Source: Candidatus Eisenbacteria bacterium (GTDB lineage: Bacteria > Eisenbacteria > RBG-16-71-46 > CAIMUX01 > JAHJDP01). From it: a stretch of DNA of 64,000 nucleotides. The notes under the pieces are model-generated. The model was not told the origin of the DNA. It worked only from the letters and a program-made list of their open reading frames with translations, and ran no database searches. The stretch lies in assembly GCA_018831195.1 (NCBI GenBank), contig JAHJDP010000100.1, positions 1 through 64,000 on the forward strand, in the 5' to 3' direction. Of this stretch, positions 1 to 9,592 are shown piece after piece (position 1 is the stretch's first letter; every line of letters begins with the position of its first letter). The translations under genes were made by a program, and so were the position numbers.

Positions 1-1833
1 GCCGCCACCGCCGCCGCCCGCGCCGCCGCCGCCGCCGCTCGCCCCACCCCCGGCGCCTGAGGACGTACTGACGCTGGATGTCGTGGTGGCGATCATTGAG
101 GAGAAACCCGAGGCAAAAGCCTCATGCGAAAAAACGCCGCCGTGAGAGTCGTGGTAAAGATACCAGGGGAGGATGTGTTTGGCCGACTCGGTGGGTATCG
201 CCGCTACGATATTGCCGTAGATCCTCTTATCTAGTCCAAGGATGAGGCCGTAGACAAGGCAGATATCGAGCTTATCGAGCAGCCCTGAGGACCCGGCGGC
301 CTCCACATTGAATGATTTGAGGTATTTTTTGAAGGCCTTCCATTGCAGCGCTTCCCGCTCCCCTTTCTCCGTCCGGTGAGCGATGCCTACAGAGAGTATG
401 ATGACCAGGATCCCGGCGCCTATCGCCATCAACCCCCAGAGTTGAAAGAAAATGATTCCCGCGATACCCAGGGCGCATAGTACGGCGGCCAGGCCAAACG
501 ACAGATTTCTGCCGGTATAACTTCGCAGATCAAAATACTCTTTCTGTTTGGCTGTCGCTTTGACCGACTTTGTCCATTCCGGGAAAAATTTTTGAAACTT
601 TCCCTTGCCCTTTTTGACCTGAGTCATTGAGATCGTTTCTTCGCCGTCAGCCAGCACGCCGAAGAGAAATCGTATAAGTTTGTGTTCATATTCCAGCAGC
701 TGATCCGCATGATTCTGATGATGCGCCATCTGAAGATCCCAATAATACTCGATCCCCTTCTTTGTTCCGCCAAAGAGCATCTTTCTCTCAATTTGCTCTT
801 CGCGGATTTTAATAAAACCGCGCCTGGCCAAATCCACCAAAGTGGCGACAAGGTCGCGCGGCGCCACCGTCCGATCGTTGAGCAGATAACCGACCTGAGC
901 GGGCGGCGTTGATGACGGGATGCCGGTAAAGGCTCCGGAAACCGGGAAGGTCTCGTCTCTACGGCCATACTTCCTATAAAGCAGGTACCAGAGGAAGAGG
1001 CCGAGAAGACTAAGCGGGATCATGATCTTCGGGCCCAACGCCCGCAGGGCTTTCTGTTGCTCCGCCCGCTGTATCGCTTCCGCGCGCCTCAAATTTGCTT
1101 CTTCAACCCAGCCCGCCTCCTGCTCCATCACTTGTGGGCGGATGGCGCCCTGCCGCGCAGGAGCGCCGGGGAATAATTGCGGCGGGTAGAGCGCGCGCAC
1201 CTCCAGAAAGGTCCGCTTCGGCAGTTGCTCACACCAAGCAACGACCGTTCCATCATCCTGGATGATCGACTCCGCCCAAAGCGGACCGTGCAACCACTCA
1301 TTCAATTGATCTTTCTGTATGGGGACCGGCGGCCGGAGGCGGACGTTGACGTTATTTTGCGCTACCCGCCATTCAGATCCTACGAACTTAAAATAAAATA
1401 TCGCCGCATCTTCATACCTTCGAATGAGATTGTTGACACGATAATGAAAATCGAAGACCCGGCTTTCATTTTTTGCCTGGAAGTACCATCTTATCTCGAG
1501 CTCAGCGGTCTTGCGTCTTACAAAAAAAGTTCCCGGCTCCTCCGAATCTGAATACAGATACTCCCCGCCGTTTTCTGAGACGCTGAATTCATTATATTCA
1601 ATGCCTTCAATTAACGGGAGCGTCCGGTAGGCATAGTGATAAGCGCCGTTAAAATGATATGTCCGTGATTCTGTTACCTCGAGGCCGCCGGCGGCATCCA
1701 ATCCGGCGTCAATCGCCACTTCGCCTACACGGTAACTCTTGTCTGCCGAGGCCGGGGAGCCGGCGGCATCCCAAATAATGCAGACGAAGAGCGCAAAGAG
1801 CATCCCAAATATAGGAAAACGGAAGGTTCGCAT
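1..1833 (-). CDS. DUF2207 family membrane protein (3' end cut by window edge)
   Basis: Membrane protein of the DUF2207 (YciQ-like) family, whose molecular role is unknown. I read one uninterrupted frame of 611 codons from an ATG at 1833 to the window edge. Residues 1-28 form a signal peptide. About 30-230 are a beta-rich extracytoplasmic part. A transmembrane helix lies near 262-282 (IMIPLSLLGLFLWYLLY), followed by a soluble stretch, two close helices near 445-485, a second soluble part and a Gly-rich tail (GASGGGGGAGG) that runs off the edge. Glycine-rich endings are typical of the family, so probably only a few residues are missing. A GGGAGG ribosome site sits five bases before the ATG. It is divergent from tex. 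Confidence 0.8.
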   Translation of the reverse strand, partial: MRTFRFPIFGMLFALFVCIIWDAAGSPASADKSYRVGEVAIDAGLDAAGGLEVTESRTYHFNGAYHYAYRTLPLIEGIEYNEFSVSENGGEYLYSDSEEPGTFFVRRKTAELEIRWYFQAKNESRVFDFHYRVNNLIRRYEDAAIFYFKFVGSEWRVAQNNVNVRLRPPVPIQKDQLNEWLHGPLWAESIIQDDGTVVAWCEQLPKRTFLEVRALYPPQLFPGAPARQGAIRPQVMEQEAGWVEEANLRRAEAIQRAEQQKALRALGPKIMIPLSLLGLFLWYLLYRKYGRRDETFPVSGAFTGIPSSTPPAQVGYLLNDRTVAPRDLVATLVDLARRGFIKIREEQIERKMLFGGTKKGIEYYWDLQMAHHQNHADQLLEYEHKLIRFLFGVLADGEETISMTQVKKGKGKFQKFFPEWTKSVKATAKQKEYFDLRSYTGRNLSFGLAAVLCALGIAGIIFFQLWGLMAIGAGILVIILSVGIAHRTEKGEREALQWKAFKKYLKSFNVEAAGSSGLLDKLDICLVYGLILGLDKRIYGNIVAAIPTESAKHILPWYLYHDSHGGVFSHEAFASGFSSMIATTTSSVSTSSGAGGGASGGGGGAGGGGGG

Positions 1834-1978
1834 CGTGCCTCCCAAGAGTGGGGTCAAGGCCGTTTCACCACAGTGAGAATTTCCGCCGGCGCTCGTACCG
1901 GTTGCCATGGCGTTCCCGATTGATATCGGGCATTCTAAGGGAAATACGCGGCGCACTCAGATAAAATTCGAGGCGAAG

Positions 1979-4150
1979 ATGAACGAAAAACACCTCACGA
2001 TGATGGCGCAAGAGTTCGAGCTGCCGTTGGGCGGCGTCCGGGCGACGGCCACGCTCCTCATGGAAGGGGCCACCATTCCCTTTGTCGCGCGGTACCGGAA
2101 GGAAGCGACCGGCGGATTCGATGAGGTTGAGATCCGCTCGATCCGGGACCGGCTCGAGCAGCTGACCGAATTGGACAAGCGGCGGGAGGCGATTCTCAAA
2201 TCGCTCGAAGAGCGCGATCTGCTGACCGATGAACTGCGCGAACAAATCCTCGCCGCCGAGACACTCGCCACATTGGAGGACATTTATCTCCCCTTCCGCC
2301 CCAAACGCAGAACCCGGGCGACAATCGCCAGAGAAAAGGGGCTCGATCCTCTGGCGCAGCTTCTTCTGGCCCAGACAGCGCACCCCGCCATCGATCCTGA
2401 GAGTGAGGCCGCCGCATTCATTGACGAAGAGAAGGGTGTTTTAACCGTCGAAGAGGCTCTGGCCGGAGCGCGAGATATTATCGCCGAGACGGTCAGTGAA
2501 GATATGCAGGCCCGCTCGAAGATGCGGGAACTCTTTATAACTCAGGGCGCCATCCAGTCAAAGATTGTCACCGGCAAGGAGGAGGCCGGCGCAAAATTCA
2601 AAGATTACTACGATTGGCGGGAAATGGCCGCCGCCGCGCCGTCGCACAGAGTTCTGGCGATGTTTCGCGGCGAGAATGAGGGATTCCTCAGGCTCTCGAT
2701 CGCTCCACCGGAAGAGGCGGCGGAACATCTGCTTCGGGGAATTTTTGTTAAAGGATCGACACCCGCTTCAGAGCAGGTCGCCCTCGCCGTTGAAGACGGA
2801 TATCACCGCCTCCTCGGCCCGTCGATGGAAACAGAGATCCGCGCTGAAATGAAACGGCGGGCGGATGAAGAAGCGATCCGTGTCTTTGGAGAAAACCTTC
2901 GTGAACTTCTGCTCGCACCGCTGTTGGGAGAAAAGCGGGTGCTCGCCCTTGATCCCGGATACCGTACCGGCTGCAAGGTCGTCTGTCTCGATGCCCAGGG
3001 CGGCCTATTGCACAATGAGACGATCTTTCCCCACACCTCCAAGGCCAAGGCACAGGAAGCGGAGCGGGCCGTCAGGGCCCTTTGCGAGACATACAAGATT
3101 GAGGCGATCGCCGTCGGCAATGGAACGGCGGGACGCGAGACGGAAGCCTTTGTCCGCAAACTCGATCTGCCCTCCTCTATCGCCATAGTCCTCGTCAATG
3201 AATCCGGGGCTTCCGTTTATTCCGCCTCCGATGTCGCGCGGGAGGAGTTTCCGGATCATGATGTGACGGTGCGCGGCGCCGTCTCGATCGGCCGGCGGCT
3301 GATGGATCCCCTGGCGGAATTAGTAAAGATCGATCCAAAGTCGATCGGGGTGGGCCAATACCAGCATGATGTCGATCAAACGGCGCTCAAACTTAGTCTC
3401 GATGATAGCGTGATCAGCTGCGTCAATGCCGTCGGCGTTGATGTGAATACCGCCAGCAAGCAATTGTTAACCTATGTCTCAGGGCTTGGCCCACAACTGG
3501 CGGGGAATATTTTGACCTACCGCCGGGAAAACGGTCCCTTCCACTCACGAATGCAGCTAAAAAAAGTGCAACGCCTCGGCCCCAAAGCCTTTGAACAGTG
3601 CGCCGGATTTCTCAGGATACGCGATGGAGAGAACCCGCTCGACGCGAGCGCCGTTCATCCCGAGTCATATCACGTTGTCGAGCAAATGACCCGTGATCTT
3701 GGGTGCGGCGTGGCCGATTTGATACAGGACGCCTCCCTTCGCGCCCAGATCAGCTTAAAGAAATATCTTTCCGATAGTATCGGGATGCCGACCCTTAAAG
3801 ACATTATGGATGAACTCGCAAAACCGGGACGTGATCCGCGCAAAACCTTTGAGATTTTTAATTTTGAAGAGGGCGTCCATGAGATCGAGGATCTAACGGC
3901 CGGGATGAAACTTCCCGGCATCATAACAAATGTTACGGCCTTCGGAGCTTTCGTGGATGTAGGGGTCCATCAAGACGGATTGGTGCATATCAGCCAGCTG
4001 GCGGACCGCTTTATCAAAAACCCCGCTGAGATTGTGAAAGTTCAACAACGCGTGCAGGTCACCGTGCTGGAAGTGGACCTGAAACGCCGGCGGATCTCGC
4101 TTTCGATGCGCAAGGACCCTCCGATCCCAAAGCGTAGAGAGCAGGATTAG
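1979..4150 (+). CDS. tex: RNA-binding transcriptional accessory protein Tex
   Basis: Cytosolic nucleic-acid-binding factor of the Tex/YhgF family, linked in other bacteria to transcription and RNA surveillance. The 723 residues (E. coli about 773) show the family order. A helical N-terminal region comes first, then a YqgF/RNase H-like fold from about 320 (VLALDPGYRTGCKVVCLD), a helix-hairpin-helix region near 485-560 (VDVNTASKQLLTYVSGLG, then LGPKAFEQCAGF), and a C-terminal S1 domain from about 644 (NVTAFGAFVDVGVHQDGLVH, then RRRISLSMR). The frame opens upstream at 1907, but the 24 extra residues are not family-like. The ATG at 1979 follows a GAGGCG site and starts MNEKHLTMMAQEF, as Tex proteins do. 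It is convergent with the next gene, 12 bases apart. Confidence 0.95.
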   Translation: MNEKHLTMMAQEFELPLGGVRATATLLMEGATIPFVARYRKEATGGFDEVEIRSIRDRLEQLTELDKRREAILKSLEERDLLTDELREQILAAETLATLEDIYLPFRPKRRTRATIAREKGLDPLAQLLLAQTAHPAIDPESEAAAFIDEEKGVLTVEEALAGARDIIAETVSEDMQARSKMRELFITQGAIQSKIVTGKEEAGAKFKDYYDWREMAAAAPSHRVLAMFRGENEGFLRLSIAPPEEAAEHLLRGIFVKGSTPASEQVALAVEDGYHRLLGPSMETEIRAEMKRRADEEAIRVFGENLRELLLAPLLGEKRVLALDPGYRTGCKVVCLDAQGGLLHNETIFPHTSKAKAQEAERAVRALCETYKIEAIAVGNGTAGRETEAFVRKLDLPSSIAIVLVNESGASVYSASDVAREEFPDHDVTVRGAVSIGRRLMDPLAELVKIDPKSIGVGQYQHDVDQTALKLSLDDSVISCVNAVGVDVNTASKQLLTYVSGLGPQLAGNILTYRRENGPFHSRMQLKKVQRLGPKAFEQCAGFLRIRDGENPLDASAVHPESYHVVEQMTRDLGCGVADLIQDASLRAQISLKKYLSDSIGMPTLKDIMDELAKPGRDPRKTFEIFNFEEGVHEIEDLTAGMKLPGIITNVTAFGAFVDVGVHQDGLVHISQLADRFIKNPAEIVKVQQRVQVTVLEVDLKRRRISLSMRKDPPIPKRREQD

Positions 4151-4162
4151 AAGCCGGCGCGT

Positions 4163-5470
4163 TTACCGCCCCTCCTCACCGCTGATCTTCGGGGCCTCAT
4201 ACACGGCGCACGGATCGACTTCCTGAACATAATCGCCGTTCCAGTTATCCATAAAAATTTGATCAAGACGCCGGCCGATGCTCTCGCCCTCGATAATGAG
4301 ACCTACATTCCGGCTCCTATAAAAATAATCCTTTTCCCAATTCCCGGTGCCGACCCAAACCGCCCGGCCGTCGACGACCAGATACTTGGCATGAACGACG
4401 CGGGCGAAGGGAATGAATCCACCCGACCATTCCGGGATCGTCATGAGCTTGACCGTGATGTGGGGCAGCGCCTGAAGGGACTGGAGGCCGTCGATCGTCC
4501 CCTTGCGCCGGCTCCAGTGCGATAGTATCAGTTGAACTGCGACGCCCCTCGCCGCGGCGCGTCGCAGGGCCGACTCCAATTCGCCGAAGTATGTCCGGTC
4601 TCGGCCCACGGTCCCATAGGTAAGGAGCTGAACGCGCACCGTCGATTGCGCGTTGTCGATGAGGTTCAAAATAAGCGGCAGGTCCCACGAAACCCCTCGG
4701 GGCAGCCAGCCTTTGGGGCTGGCGACAAGCGAAACCTCGAGTGAATCCCCCTCTTGAACAATAGAAACCGGGATGCTCCCGGGGTGCCGGGGCCGCACCA
4801 ATTCGGCTCGATCGTATGCGGCCGGCGGCTGCGATACAGAGTCCGGCGGATCGGTGATTCCGCCGGCGATGCGCCAATCCAGATTAAAAACGGAGGCGAG
4901 GCCGTTCACCAATTCTGCGTTATGAAAACGCACCCCCAGCTCCTGTATATGTGTCAGCGCGCGCCAATCAAAGTTCTGGCTGCCCAGAAACGCCGTTTCG
5001 CCGTCCACAATAAAATACTTTGCGTGAAGCACACCGCCCATTGTCGCAGCGGTGTCGAGGATGCGGACTTCAATACCGGTCCGCCCGGCAAACCGATCGA
5101 GTATTTCAGGATATGTTTTGTAAAAGTTCTTCTCGGCGAGGAAACGGACATCGACACCGCGGTCCGCGGCCGCCTCAATCGCGCCAATCACATCCTCCAG
5201 GCGGCTGCCGGGAGAATCGCTGGCGTAAAACTCCGCAAAAGCCAGGCTTCTCTCGGCGCCCTGGATCATCTCAAGCCATACATCGCCAGCATCCGGGATC
5301 GCCGGATGATCCAGGTTCGTCTCAATCGGAAAACTCTCCACCAATTCCAAAGTCGGTTCCGTTCGCGCCCAGGAGGGGATGATCAGAGCCCCCCAGAGGC
5401 TCAACAGCAACATCAACGATCGCAACATCCTTAAGAAGGAACAACATATCCCGCGGGTATCATTCTGCAT
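4163..5470 (-). CDS. Secreted phospholipase D-like protein
   Basis: Exported member of the phospholipase D superfamily, which cleaves or transfers phosphodiester bonds through a covalent phosphohistidine. Two complete HKD motifs are visible: HAKYFIVDG near residue 149, followed by GSQNFDWRA, and HAKYLVVDG near 360, followed by GTGNWEKD. The duplicated PLDc fold is therefore intact. The N-terminus has a hydrophobic segment (SLMLLLSLWGALIIPSWA), which makes it a signal peptide or anchor. A second ATG 14 codons in gives a more compact signal peptide and may be the true start. The substrate (phospholipid, cardiolipin or nucleic acid) cannot be told. It probably has its own transcript, because a hairpin separates it from the upstream gene. 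Confidence 0.85.
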   Translation of the reverse strand: MQNDTRGICCSFLRMLRSLMLLLSLWGALIIPSWARTEPTLELVESFPIETNLDHPAIPDAGDVWLEMIQGAERSLAFAEFYASDSPGSRLEDVIGAIEAAADRGVDVRFLAEKNFYKTYPEILDRFAGRTGIEVRILDTAATMGGVLHAKYFIVDGETAFLGSQNFDWRALTHIQELGVRFHNAELVNGLASVFNLDWRIAGGITDPPDSVSQPPAAYDRAELVRPRHPGSIPVSIVQEGDSLEVSLVASPKGWLPRGVSWDLPLILNLIDNAQSTVRVQLLTYGTVGRDRTYFGELESALRRAAARGVAVQLILSHWSRRKGTIDGLQSLQALPHITVKLMTIPEWSGGFIPFARVVHAKYLVVDGRAVWVGTGNWEKDYFYRSRNVGLIIEGESIGRRLDQIFMDNWNGDYVQEVDPCAVYEAPKISGEEGR

Positions 5471-5537
5471 AGAATAAAAACCTCATTCCCCTTGTACAAC
5501 GTCAATTCAATGGAGGAATCAACGGGTTCAACATAAC

Positions 5538-5580
5538 GGCCTCCTGTCACACCCGATGAAATCCGAGCCGACAGGAGGCC
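5538..5580 (-). terminator. Hairpin between DUF4412 gene and PLD gene
   Basis: Perfect 11-base arms GGCCTCCTGTC (5538-5548) and GACAGGAGGCC (5570-5580) around a 21-base loop. It lies just after the stop of the DUF4412 gene on the minus strand. The tract that follows is only moderately T-rich, so it may be a weak terminator or an mRNA 3' stabiliser. Confidence 0.5.
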
Positions 5581-5612
5581 TGTGCTTGAGCCAGATTCAA
5601 GAAGAATGCCGA

Positions 5613-6425
5613 TTACTTCTCGAACATATTTTCTTCGCTGAATCCCTTGGGGATCTCATAGGTGGAATCATCAACCTTCTTCTTATCCACTGATTTGAAG
5701 TAGCTTTCGGAAACGGACTTGCCATCCATCAGCTCAATTGTCAGAACCGGAAAACCGTCGAGCTTTTCAAAACCCTGAAAGGCCGACCCCGGGCTCATGC
5801 CTTCCTGGAACATTGGGTTGGATTCCAACAAACCTTGGAAGAATTTGGACATCTTCTTGAAAACATCAAAGTCTTTTTCATCAAAGCCGGCCTTGCCCCA
5901 CGGCGTCACCCAGATTTCACCGGTCTTGCCGCCATTTGCCAAAATATCGTAGCGCGTGCAGGGAAATCCGTAGATATCCTTCTTTTCTCCCGATTTCTTC
6001 ATCTCGACCACCGGCATTTCCTTCTTCTCCGCCCCCGGCAGCTTTCCCTTCATCTGTTCTTCCATCATCTTTTTCTGATCTTCGGGGAGATTAGCCATCA
6101 TCTCCTTCATCCCTTCCATCATTTCGCTCATCTGATCGGTCAGCGCGCTCATCGCCTCCTTATCCATGACCGTGTAAGAGCTTTTGTCCTCATTGATCAA
6201 CCAGCAGAGATCCTTGTCGGCGCGGAAAATCATGTCCATATTGCCGCCGCCCGCGCCGCCCATATTGTCAAACTTCAGCTTATCCATTCCAACATAAAGA
6301 ACACCGGTGGTCGCAATTTCACCATCCGGACCTGGGTTCTTTTGTTCAATTTCAATGACATAATCGGCTCTTGCGGCGCCGGTCACGATCACGAACGCCA
6401 TCAAAATAAACAGTGCTTTCCTCAT
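5613..6425 (-). CDS. DUF4412 domain-containing exported protein
   Basis: Periplasmic or envelope protein of 270 residues with a clear Sec signal peptide (MRKALFILMAFVIVTGAARA). The mature part matches the general pattern of DUF4412 proteins, which resemble LolA/LolB-like lipoprotein carriers. It has an early strand pair (YVIEIEQKN, TGVLYVGMDKLKFD), a DMIFRADKDLCWLIN segment, and a late VTPWGKAGFDEKDFDVF segment. The middle (about 95-150) is a Met/Glu/Lys-rich helical stretch (MEGMKEMMANLPEDQKKMM) likely to form a coiled coil or amphipathic helix. Function is unknown. It starts 27 bases after the PorV-like gene and is probably cotranscribed with it. Confidence 0.75.
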   Translation of the reverse strand: MRKALFILMAFVIVTGAARADYVIEIEQKNPGPDGEIATTGVLYVGMDKLKFDNMGGAGGGNMDMIFRADKDLCWLINEDKSSYTVMDKEAMSALTDQMSEMMEGMKEMMANLPEDQKKMMEEQMKGKLPGAEKKEMPVVEMKKSGEKKDIYGFPCTRYDILANGGKTGEIWVTPWGKAGFDEKDFDVFKKMSKFFQGLLESNPMFQEGMSPGSAFQGFEKLDGFPVLTIELMDGKSVSESYFKSVDKKKVDDSTYEIPKGFSEENMFEK

Positions 6426-6452
6426 TGCCAGACTCCTTTTCGATGCTGACGG

Positions 6453-7535
6453 CTAGAAGACAATCCAGCCGGATACGGTAAACTGCTCTGTTTCACCCAG
6501 AACTTTGTAATCGACCTCTGTATAATCGAGCTGAGCCCCCATATTGGGAGAGATCCGGTTACCTGGTTTCAGACCGATCCCAATACCCCAGCTATCGATG
6601 TCGTAACCCATATTATTCTCATCGAAGATAATTCCTTTACGGAAAGAAACAATCCCCGCCCCCCTGATTTCAATGCCGAATTGATCGATAGAATCTTCGC
6701 CCTGATAAGCTCCAAAGAATACCTTCCGGCGCTCACCGGCCAAGACCGCCTCAAAAAGCGGACCGAATTGGGGATCTTCGGCTATTTTCACCTCTAATGC
6801 CAGCCCGGCCCGGTCCCGGCGTCCCAATTTAAAATCCTTGTTCTCCTGCTTCAGTGTCCCCTTGGTGGCATTTCTCAATGTCCAGCCAAAGCGGAAGGAG
6901 AGGGGGGATCCCGCCAAGGCGGAGGGGCCGGCCAGGGGAAGATCGACTATAAACTGCGTGCCGAAATCCAAGTCCCAGTTTGAGTAGTCACTCTGACTCA
7001 TCCCCCCATCGACAAAAACAAGGCCGATTCCGACGCCCCACTCCATCGTCTGGGAGAGACGGGGAATCAGTTTCCGCATATTCAGGCCCGCGCCCAAGAG
7101 TCCGATCTTTTCAGAAACCGTGTAGGTGCCGTCTCCTTCAGGGTGGTCAACCGTCCGGATTGCGGATTCGAATTTGTACTGCGTCATGTGCAGGCCGACA
7201 CCGAATCCCTCAAAGCCTGAGTAGCTGTCGATGCTGTACAGCTCGGAATCCTCGCCCGTGAGATAATCGTTGTCGGAGACGGCAAGCCCGCTGTATTGCG
7301 GGGAGATTCCCAAAGCCCCCATATTCCAATAGGCTCCGCTCGTTCCCTCGGCCAGCGCCGTATAAGCCGTTCCCATCGCCGCCGCCCGCGCGTCGGTGGG
7401 GATGAAACGGACTTGACCGCCGGCCAGACCCACATGCTCGAATTCTCTCGCGGCCCTTGCGTCTGGATTTGCGATGATGAGAAGGAGAGCCGAGACAAGA
7501 CACCCTCTGAATCCACCGCCCTTGAAATTTACCAT
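6453..7535 (-). CDS. PorV/PorQ-like outer-membrane beta-barrel protein
   Basis: Predicted outer-membrane protein of the PorV/PorQ (UPF0164) type, 360 residues. After a signal peptide (LVSALLLIIANPDARA), the mature chain opens with a family signature: FIPTDARAAAMGTAYTALAE, then a GAYWNMGALG turn. Alternating polar and hydrophobic strands follow, and the chain ends in an aromatic-rich final strand (FTVSGWIVF), as outer-membrane barrels do. In Bacteroidota PorV serves type IX secretion; here that role is only suggested, by the FlgD-like tails on two secreted proteins elsewhere in the window. I chose the ATG at 7535 because GGAGGG lies five bases before it. The GTG two codons earlier would overlap the ribosome site. 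Confidence 0.75.
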   Translation of the reverse strand: MVNFKGGGFRGCLVSALLLIIANPDARAAREFEHVGLAGGQVRFIPTDARAAAMGTAYTALAEGTSGAYWNMGALGISPQYSGLAVSDNDYLTGEDSELYSIDSYSGFEGFGVGLHMTQYKFESAIRTVDHPEGDGTYTVSEKIGLLGAGLNMRKLIPRLSQTMEWGVGIGLVFVDGGMSQSDYSNWDLDFGTQFIVDLPLAGPSALAGSPLSFRFGWTLRNATKGTLKQENKDFKLGRRDRAGLALEVKIAEDPQFGPLFEAVLAGERRKVFFGAYQGEDSIDQFGIEIRGAGIVSFRKGIIFDENNMGYDIDSWGIGIGLKPGNRISPNMGAQLDYTEVDYKVLGETEQFTVSGWIVF

Positions 7536-7550
7536 GCTCACCCTCCATCA

Positions 7551-9248
7551 TCAGGGCAACGGGGCCGGTCGTTCCAATATCCGGAAGGGCCCGATACGAT
7601 GGACCTCGACAAATTGCGCCTGCATCATCCGGCGCAATTTCGGAAAATCCTCGAGTCGCTCCTCGGTGCCGTGCCAGGATTCCGCCTCATAGACAATCCG
7701 CTCGACATTGTTACGGGCCAGGTCCCTCAGTATCCTCGATTCCAACGCCTCATCCCCACCCCGCGGATAGGTCAGATCCCAATGAAACCAGAGAACCGGC
7801 TGTGGCGACGGGACATCGCAAAGACCGTAGAGAATCGTGTAATCGGCCCAAACAAAAAACGGCTTTGGATTATCCCGCAACCATTGTACAAGTTGCACAA
7901 AATCCTCTTCGGAAACAACGCCGGGGCCGGGGACGGTTTCCTGCCATCGCAGACCTGATAATCCTGCAAGTTCCAACGGCGGCCGCAGCCGGGCGCCGGC
8001 CACCGGATCCTGCACGTCCCGGGACCAGCCGATCTTTAATCCCACCCATGCGGCTAGAATCCACAACACGGGGGCAATGACGATAATTACGGAATGATTC
8101 CGGCGGGGACGCACCCTGCCTAGACCAGGTTCATCGTGATGAAAACGGCAGACGAGCGATAACCCCAGCGACCAGCTGATCCCGATGAACGCGGCGGCGA
8201 TGGCCCCATGATTGGCCGCGATCATCATTTCCAGGTAAGTTACCAGAGCCAGAGCCACGGCGAGCTGCGCCGCTAATGCGGCGCGTTTGGCCGAGAGACC
8301 ATCTTTAACAGAACGAAAAATGCCAATGAGAGCGACGCCGCCTGCGAGGATATGAACAATCCATAGCGCCGGAGTGAAGAGAATTAATCGACTCATCTTA
8401 TATTTAACGATGGCGAGATTCAGCCGGCCGGAACCGACACCAACAGGCAGATCAACAGTATAATGCCAGAATGCCCCCGGGTCGCTGAAGATAAACAACC
8501 AAAGACCGAAAACGATCGCGGCGGAGACAATCCCCAGCAAAAAGGCATCCAATGGATAAGCCCCGAGATTGCGGAGACCCGGCCGGCGGGGCGGGCCGAT
8601 CCAGAGCAGGCCGGCAATTAAAAAAGCTTCTATCCCCACGGTTTGTTTCGTCAGCAGAGCGCATATCGCCGTGATCCCCGCGGCGAAGGTAATGATCGGT
8701 AAATTGCGCAGATCGGCATAGGAGGGCGCGTCCCAGTAAGAATAAATCGCCTTAACCAGCAGGTAGACCATTAAAAGAATGAAAAAGTGCCCTATCGGTT
8801 CAAACCATGGCGTCCCAAAAGGAGGGAATAGCCACACAGACGTCAATACGGCCCCTAGAAAAGCCGCGAACCGGCGGCCCGAAGTGATGATCATGAGCAG
8901 GCGGAAAGACAACAGCGCCCCGACGGCATTGAGAACGGCGGCGAGGGCGACCGTTGCGGAATAATTGACACCGAGGATTCGGAAGAAAATCCCTTGGAGC
9001 CAAAATGAAAGCGGACCGGTCGGGATATAGAAATCGGCATAGGGGATCTGCCCCTGAAAAACCCGGTAACCACCGTCGAAGAGAATTGATTGATCGAATC
9101 CAAAAAAGCCACGATGCCCGCACACCCAGGCCAGGGTGAACCCCACCGCCATCGATATCGACAACAGCGACAAATCGAGAATCCGGTTCTTTTTATGGAA
9201 TCGATTCAGGGGCCTTCCTCCTTGAGATGTCTCATGAAGGTGGTTCAC
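7551..9248 (-). CDS. Polytopic membrane protein, GT39/ArnT-like
   Basis: Integral membrane protein of about 565 residues with roughly ten hydrophobic helices, resembling GT39 (PMT/ArnT-like) glycosyltransferases that use polyprenyl-phosphate sugars. The first helix is followed by an extracytoplasmic loop with acidic residues (FGFDQSILFDGGYRVFQGQ) and then IPTGPLSFWLQG, as in these enzymes. The C-terminal 150 residues are a soluble domain (FVWADYTILYGLCDVPSP). Acceptor and donor are unknown. The start is doubtful. The GTG at 9248 has no ribosome site, while a CTG at 9209 sits seven bases after AGGAGG and would remove an unlikely N-terminal stretch. It leads an operon with the PorV-like and DUF4412 genes. 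Confidence 0.65.
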   Translation of the reverse strand: MNHLHETSQGGRPLNRFHKKNRILDLSLLSISMAVGFTLAWVCGHRGFFGFDQSILFDGGYRVFQGQIPYADFYIPTGPLSFWLQGIFFRILGVNYSATVALAAVLNAVGALLSFRLLMIITSGRRFAAFLGAVLTSVWLFPPFGTPWFEPIGHFFILLMVYLLVKAIYSYWDAPSYADLRNLPIITFAAGITAICALLTKQTVGIEAFLIAGLLWIGPPRRPGLRNLGAYPLDAFLLGIVSAAIVFGLWLFIFSDPGAFWHYTVDLPVGVGSGRLNLAIVKYKMSRLILFTPALWIVHILAGGVALIGIFRSVKDGLSAKRAALAAQLAVALALVTYLEMMIAANHGAIAAAFIGISWSLGLSLVCRFHHDEPGLGRVRPRRNHSVIIVIAPVLWILAAWVGLKIGWSRDVQDPVAGARLRPPLELAGLSGLRWQETVPGPGVVSEEDFVQLVQWLRDNPKPFFVWADYTILYGLCDVPSPQPVLWFHWDLTYPRGGDEALESRILRDLARNNVERIVYEAESWHGTEERLEDFPKLRRMMQAQFVEVHRIGPFRILERPAPLP

Positions 9249-9273
9249 TGCAATGGTTCACAAAGATGATTCA
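9222..9273. repeat. Four tandem units of 13 bases
   Basis: Four consecutive 13-base units end in CTCA or TTCA: TTGAGATGTCTCA, TGAAGGTGGTTCA, CTGCAATGGTTCA and CAAAGATGATTCA, at 9222, 9235, 9248 and 9261. Units 2-4 share the core RTGRTTCA. The block spans the doubtful start region of the GT39-like gene. Confidence 0.6.
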
Positions 9274-9592
9274 TGATGCCTTCAATATCCTGATGAGTAT
9301 AGATATCAGAGGCCTCCCCACCTTAATATGAAAGGTGTCGCGAGTTGAAATAATAAGGCCTTTCTTAAAAGCAAACAATCGTACGGTAATAAAACTCATC
9401 ACGCCGGTTATGTCCTCTATTTCCAACGATTTTCCCCTTGATCTCCCACTCATAAGATGCGAAAAATATCATGGTCGTCGTCTTCGGCTGGTCGCGGTGC
9501 GATTTCATCATCACATGCGAACGACACGCGAACCTCCGGGGATCTCAAATATAGAGGGCAGGACTTCAGGTTGGTTGGGACATAATATCGAG
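9249..9592. other. Divergent intergenic region
   Basis: 344 bases between the leftward GT39-like gene and the rightward DUF6754 cassette, so it should hold promoters for both. It contains the end of the 13-base repeat block. The frame of the downstream gene stays open back to 9335, but those 86 codons read as basic, non-membrane sequence with no signal peptide, so I take them as non-coding. I see no convincing -35/-10 pair and no RNA gene. Confidence 0.5.

Noticed and set aside
1-57. GCC-rich start of the window as a simple-sequence repeat
   Set aside because: On the minus strand it is in frame with the DUF2207 protein and encodes its usual glycine-rich tail.
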